From positions 2,790,001-2,854,000 of the forward strand of contig NZ_CP071872.1 in the NCBI RefSeq assembly GCF_022647665.1: a stretch of DNA of 64,000 nucleotides. Reading direction: 5' to 3'. Below the pieces are notes generated by a model. That model was not told the DNA's origin, did not search any database, and worked only from the letters and a program-made list of their open reading frames with translations. Positions 9,262 to 17,229 of the stretch are shown in pieces; position 1 is the first letter of the stretch; each line of letters begins with the position of its first letter. The position numbers were made by a program, and so were the translations under genes. The DNA is from Streptomyces formicae. Its GTDB lineage: Bacteria; Actinomycetota; Actinomycetes; Streptomycetales; Streptomycetaceae.

Positions 9262-9278
9262 ATACCTTGTGGGGGTAT
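9262..9278. promoter_or_regulatory. copper-operator-like palindrome (CsoR type)
   Basis: On the minus strand this reads ATACCCCCACAAGGTAT: arms ATACC and GGTAT seven bases apart with a C-rich core. Actinomycete CsoR operators have the ATACCCC...GGGTAT form. It sits 39-55 bases upstream of the DUF6153/multicopper oxidase operon, where a repressor would block the promoter. No csoR gene is in the window, so the regulator would act from elsewhere. Confidence 0.6.
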
Positions 9279-9519
9279 CTTCCTCCTCTTGCCAAGTGCG
9301 GCATACTTTCGGCTCGGCCAACACTCCACCCGTCGCTACAGGCTGCCCATCAGCCATGGGACGGCCCGCACTCATGGGACGGCAGCACGGGTGCCACCAG
9401 TCGACACCGCCGGACTTCACGTCGGCTCGATGCGCTCGCAGACCACCCCGCGCTGCACCGTCGCGGCGAATCCGCGGATCGCCTTCCGCCGGCAGGATCC
9501 GCAATTCGCACTGTCCCGC

Positions 9520-10113
9520 TCAGCGCGCGGGGCGCAGCCCGGCCGGCGTGACCGTGACCAGCCGGCGGACCGCGGCTTCGGACGGCAGGCTGCCGGCCGC
9601 GGTGAGGGCGTGGAGGCAGTAGCTCGCGAGTTCGCCGGGCGCGACATCGTCCCGCAGCTCGCCCGTGGCGGCGACCTCGGTCAGCAAGTCTCGGAAAAGG
9701 TCGATGAGCTGCCGCTGCGCCTGGACGACAAGCTCACCGCGGTGCAGGAGCGCAGAGAGCTCTTCGGTTCCGTGCCGCTCGCGGTGGTAGCAGATGAGGG
9801 CGTAGTGCTCTAGCACCGCTTCGAGCCGCTCGACGGCGTCGCCGGGCTGGTCCCGAAGCGTGGCGAGATGCTCAAGGTGACTGGCGACGTGTCGCTCGTG
9901 GTGGGCAGCCAGGATCGATTCGACGTCCGGGAAGTACTTGTACAGCGTCGCCCGTCCGATGCCGGCCTTCTCGGCGATCTGCGTCATCGTCACGGACATC
10001 AGCCCGCGCTCGGTCACCAGCGTCCAGGTGGATTCCAGAATCGCCTCGCGCACCGAGTGGCGGTGCGCCTCGATCGTCTCGTTCCACAGCTTCGGCACCT
10101 CGGCAGTGTACAT
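9520..10113 (-). CDS. TetR family transcriptional regulator
   Basis: 197 residues from the ATG at 10113; longer readings add non-coding-looking sequence that overlaps the divergent promoter. Residues 17-65 form the TetR helix-turn-helix: VREAILESTWTLVTERG, then MTQIAEKAGIGRATLYKYFP. The C-terminal domain is a typical helical ligand pocket. It is transcribed away from the small membrane protein and DUF2269-like genes, and a perfect palindrome (AGACA-TAG-TGTCT) lies between them, so it probably represses that pair and itself. The ligand is unknown. A decayed copy of its C-terminal part lies at 14955-15157. Confidence 0.92.
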   Translation of the reverse strand: MYTAEVPKLWNETIEAHRHSVREAILESTWTLVTERGLMSVTMTQIAEKAGIGRATLYKYFPDVESILAAHHERHVASHLEHLATLRDQPGDAVERLEAVLEHYALICYHRERHGTEELSALLHRGELVVQAQRQLIDLFRDLLTEVAATGELRDDVAPGELASYCLHALTAAGSLPSEAAVRRLVTVTPAGLRPAR

Positions 10114-10145
10114 GGTGATGTTGTCGTGACACTCTGATTTGATGT

Positions 10146-10158
10146 AGACATAGTGTCT
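10146..10158. promoter_or_regulatory. probable TetR operator in divergent promoter
   Basis: Perfect inverted repeat AGACA-TAG-TGTCT, 33 bases upstream of the TetR start and 50 bases upstream of the small membrane protein start. Its position between divergent genes is typical for a TetR autoregulatory site. Confidence 0.55.
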
Positions 10159-10207
10159 CGTAAAAGTTGTCGATCGTCTGGCCGACCACACGAACCGGAG
10201 GAATCCC

Positions 10208-10375
10208 ATGGCTGACTCGCCGCGTTACCCGAATGTTCCGCCCAGGACGCCGCGCTGGGTCAAGGTGTCCGGGACCATCGTTGGCGTCTTGATCCTGCTG
10301 GTCGTGATCCTCAAGCTCACCGGTCTGGGCGACGAGCACGGCCCCGGCCGGCACATGGGTGCCGACACCCAGTGA
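10208..10375 (+). CDS. small membrane protein (55 residues)
   Basis: A short gene of 55 codons plus stop. GGAGG stands six bases before the ATG at 10208. The protein starts MADSPRYPNVPPRTPRW, has one hydrophobic helix (about residues 20-38, GTIVGVLILLVVILKL) and ends in a His-containing tail (GDEHGPGRHMGADTQ). It is directly upstream of the DUF2269-like gene; its TGA overlaps a possible GTG start of that gene (GTGA), so they are probably translated together. It is divergent from the TetR regulator. Function unknown. Confidence 0.8.
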   Translation: MADSPRYPNVPPRTPRWVKVSGTIVGVLILLVVILKLTGLGDEHGPGRHMGADTQ

Positions 10376-10449
10376 GCTCCCCTGGCAGCAATCCAGCCGC
10401 CCGCCAGCGGCAGTTGGGGCGGCGTCATAGCATCTCAGGGCAGCTACTG

Positions 10450-11001
10450 ATGATCATGCCTCCCCGATTCCGCAAGATCGTGCTCACCACGCACGTCGTC
10501 ACCTCGGTCGGCTGGCTCGGCGCGGTACTCGCCTATCTCGCGCTCGACATCACCGCTGTCACCAGCCAGGACGTATCGACGGTGCGTGGCGCCCACGCCG
10601 CGATGGAAGTGACGGTCCTGTACGCCATCGTCCCGCTCGCCCTCACGTCCGTGCTTGTCGGGATCGTCAACGCGCTGGGCACCGCATGGGGCCTGCTGCG
10701 GCACTACTGGGTGCTGGTGAAACTCCTGCTCACCGTTTTCGCCGCCACGGTCCTGCTGATAGAGACACAGACCGTGAGCCATCTGGCGGAGATGTCAAGG
10801 TCCAGCGCCGATCCCCGCGAGCTGCCCGGCACGCTGTTCCACTCCGTCGGTGGCCTGGTGGTGCTGCTCATCATTGCGGTCCTTTCGATGTTCAAGCCGC
10901 GGGGACTGACGCGATACGGATGGCGCAAGCAGAACGAGCAGCGTGCACGGCAGCTACCGGCGACCAGCGCGAACCAAGCCCCCGACCTGACGGCTCGCTG
11001 A
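10450..11001 (+). CDS. DUF2269-like integral membrane protein
   Basis: 183 residues with four predicted membrane helices. The first (VLTTHVVTSVGWLGAVLAYL) carries the His and the GWLGA pattern seen in DUF2269/CopD-like membrane proteins. A conserved-looking HYWVLVKLLLTVFAATVLL forms the third helix. The start is uncertain: ATG at 10450 or 10456 fits the family, while a GTG at 10372 overlaps the stop of the preceding small gene. Likely co-transcribed with that gene under TetR control. Function unknown; CopD-like four-helix proteins are sometimes linked to copper uptake or heme. Confidence 0.75.
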   Translation: MIMPPRFRKIVLTTHVVTSVGWLGAVLAYLALDITAVTSQDVSTVRGAHAAMEVTVLYAIVPLALTSVLVGIVNALGTAWGLLRHYWVLVKLLLTVFAATVLLIETQTVSHLAEMSRSSADPRELPGTLFHSVGGLVVLLIIAVLSMFKPRGLTRYGWRKQNEQRARQLPATSANQAPDLTAR

Positions 11002-11119
11002 CGCCGGGACGCGCGCAGCGGCTGCGGCGTGCCATGGGCCGGTGCGGGTCAGCGGCTGAGGGCGGGCAGGCAAGGGAGGGGGTTGCGAGACTGCGGCGGA
11101 CGACCGTTAGGCTCGCGGC

Positions 11120-11551
11120 ATGGTCACGGCCCGGTCCTCACGCAACAACCCCCGGGCCCGCTTGTCGGCGGGCGCCTGGCGCATGCTGTGGATCGCCACC
11201 CTGCTGTTCAGCTTTCTGTACACACATGGCGCAAGCGCCGAGACAGCTGCAAGCCACCTGACCACCGTTACCGCCGTGCCCGCAGCGCAGTCCGTGCCTG
11301 ACCACGCGGCCGAAGAGCGCGTCCCGCACACATCGCCCGGCCACCACGGCGAGCACGATTCGCACCCGGCCGGCGAGTGCGTGTCCGGGCAGCCGCAGCA
11401 GGGCCCCGGCCTGTCGACACCGGCGCTCGTTCCTCTCGAAGGCGCGTCGCGCTGTCGGCTGATCGTGGGAGGGAAGTCCGGGGCGATCCTCAGTGAATCC
11501 GCCCTTCCACCGCCGCGAAGCGCAGCGGATTCAGTCATCCAGCGGATCTAG
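11120..11551 (+). CDS. small secreted or membrane-anchored His-containing protein
   Basis: 143 residues. One hydrophobic N-terminal segment (MLWIATLLFSFLYTHGASAE) ends in an AxA-like cleavage site. A low-complexity extracytoplasmic domain follows, with a His cluster (PGHHGEHDSHPAGEC) and two Cys. The style resembles the DUF6153 proteins of this island, but I cannot assign a family. The TAG stop falls inside the 10-bp target duplication of the IS4-family element, so the insertion did not change the protein. Confidence 0.65.
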   Translation: MVTARSSRNNPRARLSAGAWRMLWIATLLFSFLYTHGASAETAASHLTTVTAVPAAQSVPDHAAEERVPHTSPGHHGEHDSHPAGECVSGQPQQGPGLSTPALVPLEGASRCRLIVGGKSGAILSESALPPPRSAADSVIQRI

Positions 11552-11554
11552 ATC
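11545..11554. repeat. left copy of IS target-site duplication
   Basis: GATCTAGATC, repeated exactly at 13053-13062 on the other side of the IS4-family element. It contains the TAG stop codon of the preceding gene. Confidence 0.9.
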
Positions 11555-13052
11555 CAACGCCGTGTAGTTAGGGCTCTGGGCTGCTTGTCAAGCAGGCTGA
11601 TGAAGTGACGGAGCTCCTGCTAGAACCGTGTCGACCAAGATCACTGTTCAGCAGGAGCTCCGTTGGACGCCAAGTCTGTCATTTCTCGTGAAGTAGCGGT
11701 TGCAGCAGGGGCGTTTGCCCCCGGCCATCTCGGCGAGCTGACACGGATTGTCCCGTTCGAGATGGTCGATGAGGTGCTGGCAGATACCGGCAGAACCCAG
11801 CAACGGATACGGGCCCTTCCCTCGCGCGTGGTGGTGTACCTGCTGCTGGGTGGGGCATTGTTCCCCGGGCTCGGATGGCAGCAGGTGTGGCAGCGGCTGA
11901 CAGCCGGCCTGGACGGACTGCCGACGGCGACGCCCACGGCCAGCGCGCTGGCCCAGGCCCGCAAGAGGCTCGGGACCCGCCCGCTGCGTCACCTGTTCGA
12001 CTTGCTCCGTGGACCGGCCGCAGGACTCGGCATCACCGGAACGCGATGGCGCGGACTGGTCGTCTGCGCCATCGACGGCACGTTGATGGCCGTGCCGGAC
12101 AGCCCCACGAACCAGGCCGAGTTCACCCGGCACCGCTGCAACAACGGCGGTGCGGGATACCCCTCACTGCGACTCCTGGTCCTGGTCGCCTGCGGAACCC
12201 GGACCATTATGGACGCCGTCTTCGGTCCGGCCACCGACGGTGAGACCACCTATGCTCCACGCTTAGTCCGCAGCCTGCGGGAAGACATGATCGTCCTGCT
12301 GGACCGGAACTTCGCCGTCCAGGCCCTGATCGAAGCGATCACGTCGAGAAGCGCACACGTCCTGGTCCGGGTGAAAGAGAACCGCAGACTGCCGGTCCTG
12401 CGACGCTTCCCCGACGGCTCCTGGCTCTCCCGGATCGGACCCGTGGCGGTCCGCGTTGTCTGTTGCGAGATCACCATCAGCACATCACAGGGACGACGCA
12501 CCGGCGCATACCGGCTGGTCACAACCCTGACCGATCCCTTCACCCACCCCGCCGGCGAACTGATCGGGCTGTATCACGAGCGGTGGGAAGTCGAGACCAC
12601 CTATCTGGAGATCAAGTCAACGATCCTCGGCGGTCGGGTCCTTCGTGCCCGCACTCCCGCCGGTGTCGCCCAGGAAGTCTTCGCGGTGCTGGTCACCTAT
12701 CAGGTCCTGCGGCTGGCGATGGCGGACGCCACCGCCAGCCGACCCGGGACCGACCCTGACCGGGCCAGCTTCTCCATCGCCCTGAACACCGCCCGCGATC
12801 TGGTCATCCAGGCCGCAGGCGTGTTCAGCGGCGCCGTGATCGACCTCGCCGGCACCATAGGCCGCCGAATCCTGGCCGCCCTCATGCCCGACCGCCGTAT
12901 CCGCACCCGTCCACGCGTCGTGAAGCGGGCCATCTCGAGATACAACGCCAGAGGCACCGTCGACCGCACCACCTACAGGGCCACGATCAGCGTCCACATC
13001 CTGACGCCCACCCCTTGACACCGCCCACGGCACCCCTAACTACACGGCATTG
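11555..13052 (+). mobile_element. complete IS4-family insertion sequence (1498 bp)
   Basis: Bounded by near-perfect terminal inverted repeats: CAACGCCGTGTAGTTAGGG at the left and CAATGCCGTGTAGTTAGGG read inward from the right (one mismatch in 19). The 10-bp direct repeat GATCTAGATC on both sides is the target duplication, a size typical of IS4 elements. It holds one intact transposase gene. Perfect flanking repeats and an open frame indicate a recent, probably active insertion into the metal island. Confidence 0.95.
11663..13018 (+). CDS. IS4-family transposase
   Basis: 451 residues, starting at TTG 11663 behind AGGAG. It has an N-terminal IS4-type domain (about residues 20-110) and a DDE nuclease core: first Asp in VVCAIDGTLMAV, second in IVLLDRNFAV, and the Glu within the IS4 signature Y-(2)-R-(3)-E-(6)-K, read as YHERWEVETTYLEIK. 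All catalytic positions are kept and there are no frame breaks, so the enzyme should be functional. It moves the element by cut-and-paste. Confidence 0.95.
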   Translation: MDAKSVISREVAVAAGAFAPGHLGELTRIVPFEMVDEVLADTGRTQQRIRALPSRVVVYLLLGGALFPGLGWQQVWQRLTAGLDGLPTATPTASALAQARKRLGTRPLRHLFDLLRGPAAGLGITGTRWRGLVVCAIDGTLMAVPDSPTNQAEFTRHRCNNGGAGYPSLRLLVLVACGTRTIMDAVFGPATDGETTYAPRLVRSLREDMIVLLDRNFAVQALIEAITSRSAHVLVRVKENRRLPVLRRFPDGSWLSRIGPVAVRVVCCEITISTSQGRRTGAYRLVTTLTDPFTHPAGELIGLYHERWEVETTYLEIKSTILGGRVLRARTPAGVAQEVFAVLVTYQVLRLAMADATASRPGTDPDRASFSIALNTARDLVIQAAGVFSGAVIDLAGTIGRRILAALMPDRRIRTRPRVVKRAISRYNARGTVDRTTYRATISVHILTPTP

Positions 13053-13062
13053 GATCTAGATC
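13053..13062. repeat. right copy of IS target-site duplication
   Basis: GATCTAGATC, identical to 11545-11554. Confidence 0.9.
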
Positions 13063-13226
13063 TCACCGGCCCCGTCCGTTGCCGGGTGCACCGCTTCGGC
13101 CATCCCTGGCGATGGCGTCGGACGTTCCGTACGCCGCGCTGCCCTGCCGCAGCCGGACCGGTGCACCGCAGCCTGCTTCGCAGCCTCCGTCATGGCACCG
13201 CCATGCCCACCCACCGTCAAGGAGCC

Positions 13227-13952
13227 ATGTCCTTGTCCTCCCCCCAGCTCGTCGACAGACGGGTCTCCGCGTCGCCGTCCGCCGCCCCCGAGGGCGGGCG
13301 CGCGGCGCTGCGCAAAGCACGAGCCCGCCGCGCTCGCCAGAGGGCCATGCCGGCCCGCTACCTGGGATACGTCGGCTACTTTGTCGGCACCGGCCTGATC
13401 AGCGGGGCGATCGTGCACCACCCGCTCGACCCCGCCCGCTACACCCGGATCGCCCTCTACGGGACCCTGGTCTTCCTGGCCGCCACGGTCCTCAACGAGT
13501 TCGTCCTCACCCGCGACCGGCCAGGTCTGACGCGCGTCCTTGTCGTGATCGGCGCTTCGCTCACGCTCTCGTTCGGCATCGGCATGCTCAGCGGCGGTCT
13601 GCAGCACTTCGCCGACTTCCCGGCCCGCGGAGCCGTGCTGGTCCCCATGGGGCTGGTGGTGTCGTTCATCGCCTACGGCATCAAAGACCCCGAAACCCCG
13701 TGGCGGCGCCTCTTCAGCCTGGTGGGGCTGACGGTGCTCATCACCGCGGCAGTCGCCTTCTTCGGCCTGCGGCAGGTCGCGGCATCCATGGGCGAGCCCG
13801 CCGAGGCCGGCGGACACAGCCATGGCCAACAGCCGGAACCGCACCAACCTGCCCCCCAGACCACGCCCGCCGCGACAAGTGCCCCGGCACCGGGCGCCTC
13901 ACCGGAGGGCAACGAAAAGACAGCCGACCATGGCGATGGCCACAGCCACTGA
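13227..13952 (+). CDS. membrane protein with His-rich cytoplasmic or periplasmic tail
   Basis: 241 residues. A basic N-terminus is followed by four predicted helices (around residues 50-68, 75-95, 102-122 and 133-175) and a Pro/Ala-rich tail with two His clusters (GGHSHGQQPEPHQ and DHGDGHSH at the very end), which look like metal-binding sites. The ATG at 13227 has AAGGAG only two bases upstream, so a TTG two codons later or an ATG at 13203 are alternatives. I recognise no named family. Its place between copper-type genes and its metal-binding tail suggest metal transport or sensing. Confidence 0.7.
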   Translation: MSLSSPQLVDRRVSASPSAAPEGGRAALRKARARRARQRAMPARYLGYVGYFVGTGLISGAIVHHPLDPARYTRIALYGTLVFLAATVLNEFVLTRDRPGLTRVLVVIGASLTLSFGIGMLSGGLQHFADFPARGAVLVPMGLVVSFIAYGIKDPETPWRRLFSLVGLTVLITAAVAFFGLRQVAASMGEPAEAGGHSHGQQPEPHQPAPQTTPAATSAPAPGASPEGNEKTADHGDGHSH

Positions 13953-14049
13953 TCATCCGCGCGGCATGCACTCCGCGCCCCTCACTCTTCCGGGCCTTAC
14001 ACGCAAGGGCTCGGAGCGGCAATTTGTATCCCCCGACAGGACAAGGAAG

Positions 14050-14949
14050 ATGAACAAGACGCGCATACTCCTCCTCGGAGCCGTCGCAGTGATCACGCTG
14101 GCGCTGGCCGGCTGCTCGACGGACTCCGGCACCGACACCCACGCCGACGCCCTGGGGACGTCCCACGACGCACAGGAGACCTCGCACACTCCGATCCGGC
14201 ATGTGCACGGCCTCGCGATCGACCCGGCGGACCAACAGCTGTACGTCGCCACTCACGACGGGATCTTCACCAGAAACAAGGACGGCGCGGCCGTGCGGGT
14301 CGGTACCAGCAAGGACGACTTCATGGGTTTCACCGTGGCCAAGGCCAAGACGTTCCTGGCCGGCGGCCATCCCGCCCCCGGGACCAGCGGCCCGGCCAAC
14401 CGTGGGCTGATCCAGAGCACCGACGGCGGCAAGACCTGGAAGTCCCGCTCGCTGGCCGGCGAGGCTGACTTCCATTCCCTCGACTACGCCCACGGCGCCA
14501 TCTATGGCTACGACAGCACCAACGCCCTCTTGCGCGTCAGCAAGGACGGAGCAGCCTGGGACGACCGAGCCCAACTCCAGGCACTGGACATTGCGGTCAG
14601 CCCAGAGGACGCCGACACCGTCCTGGCCACCACAGCCGACGGGATCGCGAAGAGCACCGACGGCGGCAGAGTCTTCGCCACGGGCAAGCAGCCGGTGATG
14701 GCCTTGCTGTCATGGGCAGCCCCCGAGGCCCTGTACGGAATCGACGACTCAGGCCGACTCAGCCGGAGCACTGACGGCGGCACCACCTGGCAGAAGGCGG
14801 GCACAGTCCCCGGCGGACAGGCCCAGGCGCTCACCGCAGTCGACTCCCAGCACATCCTGGCCGCCACTCAGAACGGCATCTACGAGTCCCGGGACGGTGG
14901 CAAGAATTTCACCAAGCGGCTCGACGTCGTCGCCGGAGACGGCCACTGA
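14050..14949 (+). CDS. secreted lipoprotein with BNR/sortilin-like beta-propeller repeats
   Basis: 299 residues. The signal peptide ends in lipobox LALAGC (Cys22). A His-containing segment (SHTPIRHVHGLAIDP) opens a propeller with several Asp-box/BNR motifs (STDGGKTWKS, SKDGAAWDD, STDGGTTWQK, SRDGGKNF). The pattern matches the F510_1955-type lipoproteins often found with DUF305 and DUF6153 in actinomycete copper clusters. The ATG at 14050 follows AAGGAA closely. It probably binds a ligand or metal outside the membrane; glycosidase activity is not shown by the sequence. Confidence 0.8.
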   Translation: MNKTRILLLGAVAVITLALAGCSTDSGTDTHADALGTSHDAQETSHTPIRHVHGLAIDPADQQLYVATHDGIFTRNKDGAAVRVGTSKDDFMGFTVAKAKTFLAGGHPAPGTSGPANRGLIQSTDGGKTWKSRSLAGEADFHSLDYAHGAIYGYDSTNALLRVSKDGAAWDDRAQLQALDIAVSPEDADTVLATTADGIAKSTDGGRVFATGKQPVMALLSWAAPEALYGIDDSGRLSRSTDGGTTWQKAGTVPGGQAQALTAVDSQHILAATQNGIYESRDGGKNFTKRLDVVAGDGH

Positions 14950-14954
14950 TCCGC

Positions 14955-15157
14955 ACTGTCTGGTTGAGGCCGACAACCTGCGGCGCGATGTGCCACCCTC
15001 CGAACTCGCCAACCACTGTCTCCACCAGGTCGGCGCAGCCGGAAACCCACTTCCAAAGCCGACGTGGAGACAGAAGCGCGCTGCTCGAAAGGCGGTGTTC
15101 AAACAGCGCCAGATGACCCGCTACGGTCGTCGCGGGCAGCATCAGGCCGTGCACTGA
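14955..15157 (+). pseudogene. C-terminal relic of a TetR regulator gene
   Basis: The frame reads NLRRDVPPSELANHCLHQVG then AAGNPLP, clearly parallel to ELRDDVAPGELASYCLHALT and AAGSLPS near the C-terminus of the TetR protein at 9520-10113. The DNA-binding part is absent and the tail after PLPK is unrelated. It is a leftover of a duplicated or deleted TetR gene lying between convergent genes. Confidence 0.6.
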
Positions 15158-15204
15158 GCCTGACGTGGCGGGTCGCCCGGCGTGAGTACGGCGGCACGGA
15201 GCCG

Positions 15205-15612
15205 TCAGCCGAGGGCCTGGAGCAGCTCGTTGCAGGCCTGTTCGCAGGAGCGGCATGCCTCGGCGCACAGACGGCAATGCTCGTGCATGGGCGCGTGCGA
15301 GGCGCACTCGTCGCCGCAGGCTTTGCAGGCGGTAGCGCACGCCTGGAGGATCGCCCGGGTGATGTTGGCGTCGTATCCGGTGTGGCGGGACAGGACGGCC
15401 GCAGTGGCGGTGCAGATGTCGGCGCAGTCCATGTCGGTGCGGATGCACTTGGTCAGATCGCCCACCATGCCTTCGGACAGGCAGGCGTCCGCACACGCAG
15501 TACACGCCTGCGCGCAGGCGATGCATTCCTCGATGCAATGGGTGAGCTTCTCGCGGTCGACGTCGCCGAGGTCTGCCGGGTAGGTGGCGAGCATGTCCTT
15601 GACGGTGGTCAT
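15205..15612 (-). CDS. Cys-rich four-helix copper-binding protein (Csp/DUF326 type)
   Basis: About 135 residues with 18 Cys arranged as helical CxxxC/CxxC ladders: HCIEECIACAQACTACADAC near the N-terminus, then KCIRTDMDCADIC, ACKACGDEC and HCRLCAEACRSCEQAC. This is the pattern of copper storage proteins (Csp), whose four-helix bundles are lined with Cys and hold many Cu(I) ions. There is no export signal, so it resembles the cytosolic Csp3 type. The ATG at 15612 and a GTG one codon upstream both sit behind GGGAGG. It fits the copper island as the storage or buffering protein. Confidence 0.88.
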   Translation of the reverse strand: MTTVKDMLATYPADLGDVDREKLTHCIEECIACAQACTACADACLSEGMVGDLTKCIRTDMDCADICTATAAVLSRHTGYDANITRAILQACATACKACGDECASHAPMHEHCRLCAEACRSCEQACNELLQALG

Positions 15613-15714
15613 CACCGACCGCCTCCCTTCACTGCCGGAGGCTGGCGGGCCGGGGTGGCCGCACCTCTTCGACCCCCGGCATTGGGCCCATAGCCACCGT
15701 GGGGCGACGCAAAC

Positions 15715-15753
15715 GCGCCCGGCCCTCTGTGTTCTCAGGGAGGCCCCGGGCGC
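15715..15753 (-). terminator. GC-rich hairpin, probable terminator
   Basis: GCGCCCGGCCCT pairs with the later AGGGAGGCCCCGGGCGC with one bulge, giving a strong stem. It lies just after the DUF4396 remnant in the minus-strand direction and before the Csp-like gene. Confidence 0.6.
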
Positions 15754-15775
15754 GCGCCGAGTGCAGCAGTGTCAG

Positions 15776-15900
15776 TCAGTGGTAGGCATGGACAACGGCG
15801 TGGCCCTTGCCGCGGCCGATCATCCACTTGTTCACCGGCGTGGTGATCACGAACGCCACCGCGAAGCCGCCCAGCAGGGCCGTCCAGAACAGCCCGTCAT
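15776..15900 (-). pseudogene. C-terminal relic of a DUF4396-type membrane protein gene
   Basis: The minus strand encodes LFWTALLGGFAVAFVITTPV then NKWMIGRGKGHAVVHAYH and a stop. This matches the final membrane helix and the GKGHAVVHAYH-type tail of DUF4396 proteins, which occur in metal-related clusters. Upstream of HDGLFW the frame loses similarity, so only about 40 codons survive. Confidence 0.6.
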
Positions 15901-16046
15901 GGCGCGGTCGTGGGCGGCGTCGGTGCGGCCACCAGCGGCGATCAACTGGGAGCCGGACTCCGTCGCGGCGCTATGGCCACACAGGTAACCCAGCAGTCGG
16001 CGTAGGGGCGGGCGCCAGCGACGCCCGCCCCTGTCGGACGGTCCAG

Positions 16047-16673
16047 TCAGTTCGCGCCGAGCAGCTTGTTCATCTGAGCGATCTCGGCGGTCTGGGAGGT
16101 GACGATCTCGCCGGCCATCGTCCTGGCCGGCTCGTAGGCGCCATCGGCCTGCTCGGTCTTCGCCATGGTCACGGCACCTTCGTGGTGCTTGATCATCATC
16201 TCCATGAAGGCGGTGTCGAACGCCTTACCCGAGGCGTTCTTGAGCTGGTCCATCTCCTCGGCCGTCATCATGCCGCTCGTGCCGTGCATGGAGTGGTCCA
16301 TGGCGCCCTCAGCGGGAACCTCCTCGCCCCAGGAAGCCAGCCAGCCGGACATCGTCCTGATCTCCGGATCCTGGGCCTTCCTGATGTCCTCAGCGAGCTT
16401 CTTCACCTCCGCGGATTCAGCCCGGCTGGGCGCAAGGTCGGCCATCTCCACGGCCTGGCGGTGGTGCGGGATCATCCCCTTGGCAAAGGCGACATCGTCC
16501 GCGTTGTGCTGCCCCTGGGCAGCCGGTGCCGACGTGGACGGGGACTTCGCGGCGTGGCCTTCGTGCCCGGCCGAGCTGCCGCCGTCTCCGCCGCAGGCGG
16601 CGAGGACGAGCGCCGCCACACCTGCGGCAGCCACAGCGGCAGTACGACGGACGAGGGAACGCTTGCTGTTCAT
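16047..16673 (-). CDS. DUF305 family lipoprotein
   Basis: 208 residues. The ATG at 16673 has GAAGGAG eight bases upstream. Signal peptide with lipobox LVLAAC (Cys27), then a His/Ser-rich linker and a ferritin-like DUF305 helical bundle with both signature pairs: MIPHHRQAVEMA and MIKHHEGAVTMA, plus a Met/His loop (AMDHSMHGTSGMM). DUF305 proteins are extracytoplasmic and are repeatedly found in copper-resistance loci. The HH motifs and the Met/His loop are likely metal ligands. It lies downstream of the second DUF6153 gene on the same strand. Confidence 0.92.
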   Translation of the reverse strand: MNSKRSLVRRTAAVAAAGVAALVLAACGGDGGSSAGHEGHAAKSPSTSAPAAQGQHNADDVAFAKGMIPHHRQAVEMADLAPSRAESAEVKKLAEDIRKAQDPEIRTMSGWLASWGEEVPAEGAMDHSMHGTSGMMTAEEMDQLKNASGKAFDTAFMEMMIKHHEGAVTMAKTEQADGAYEPARTMAGEIVTSQTAEIAQMNKLLGAN

Positions 16674-16794
16674 GGGTGCAACTCCTTCACGCGCAGCAAC
16701 GACAGGCCGCGCGGGTTCAACGGAAGAGAGAACGTGCGAAAGCGCGGCACCGATCACCGGAACGTCCGGGAAGCCAGTGCCGTGCGGGGCCGCT

Positions 16795-17196
16795 CTAAAT
16801 CCGCAGAAGCTGCAGCTCAGAAAGGTCAGGCGGTGACCGGTCGCTCTCGGTCGACGTCGGGTCGCCCGCCACGACAGCAGCACTGGACGCTGCGTCGACC
16901 ACGGCGCTGGTCAGCGTCGGCGGCGCATACGCAGAGCCGACCCCGGCCGCCGCGCACATCCCATCCGCATGAGCCAGATGATCCGAGCCGCCATCCGTGT
17001 GCGAGCACCCCGCACTCACTTGCGGGACGTCAGCGATGTGGGCCATCACCATGTGATGGCCGACGTCGGACCGGAGTGGCTGGGCTCCGCCGGGGCCCAG
17101 GGCGTGCATGCCCAGCACGCCCGACAGCACCGCCATGACGAGCAGCACAAACAGCCGCCCGGCGGGGCGGCCGCTCGATCCGGTGCTGCTTGCCAT
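16795..17196 (-). CDS. DUF6153 family membrane protein (second copy)
   Basis: 133 residues. The N-terminal hydrophobic segment LFVLLVMAVLSGVLGMHALG and the following GPGG are characteristic of DUF6153. The rest is extracytoplasmic, with scattered His and two Cys (AGCSHTDGG, GMCAAAG). It is upstream of the DUF305 lipoprotein in the same direction with a 121-base gap, and the two are probably co-expressed. Unlike the copy at 8801, I see no clear copper-operator palindrome before it. The ribosome site is weak. Confidence 0.78.
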   Translation of the reverse strand: MASSTGSSGRPAGRLFVLLVMAVLSGVLGMHALGPGGAQPLRSDVGHHMVMAHIADVPQVSAGCSHTDGGSDHLAHADGMCAAAGVGSAYAPPTLTSAVVDAASSAAVVAGDPTSTESDRSPPDLSELQLLRI

Positions 17197-17229
17197 GAGG
17201 ACTATCGTACGGCCGCCGTCCTACGCCGG

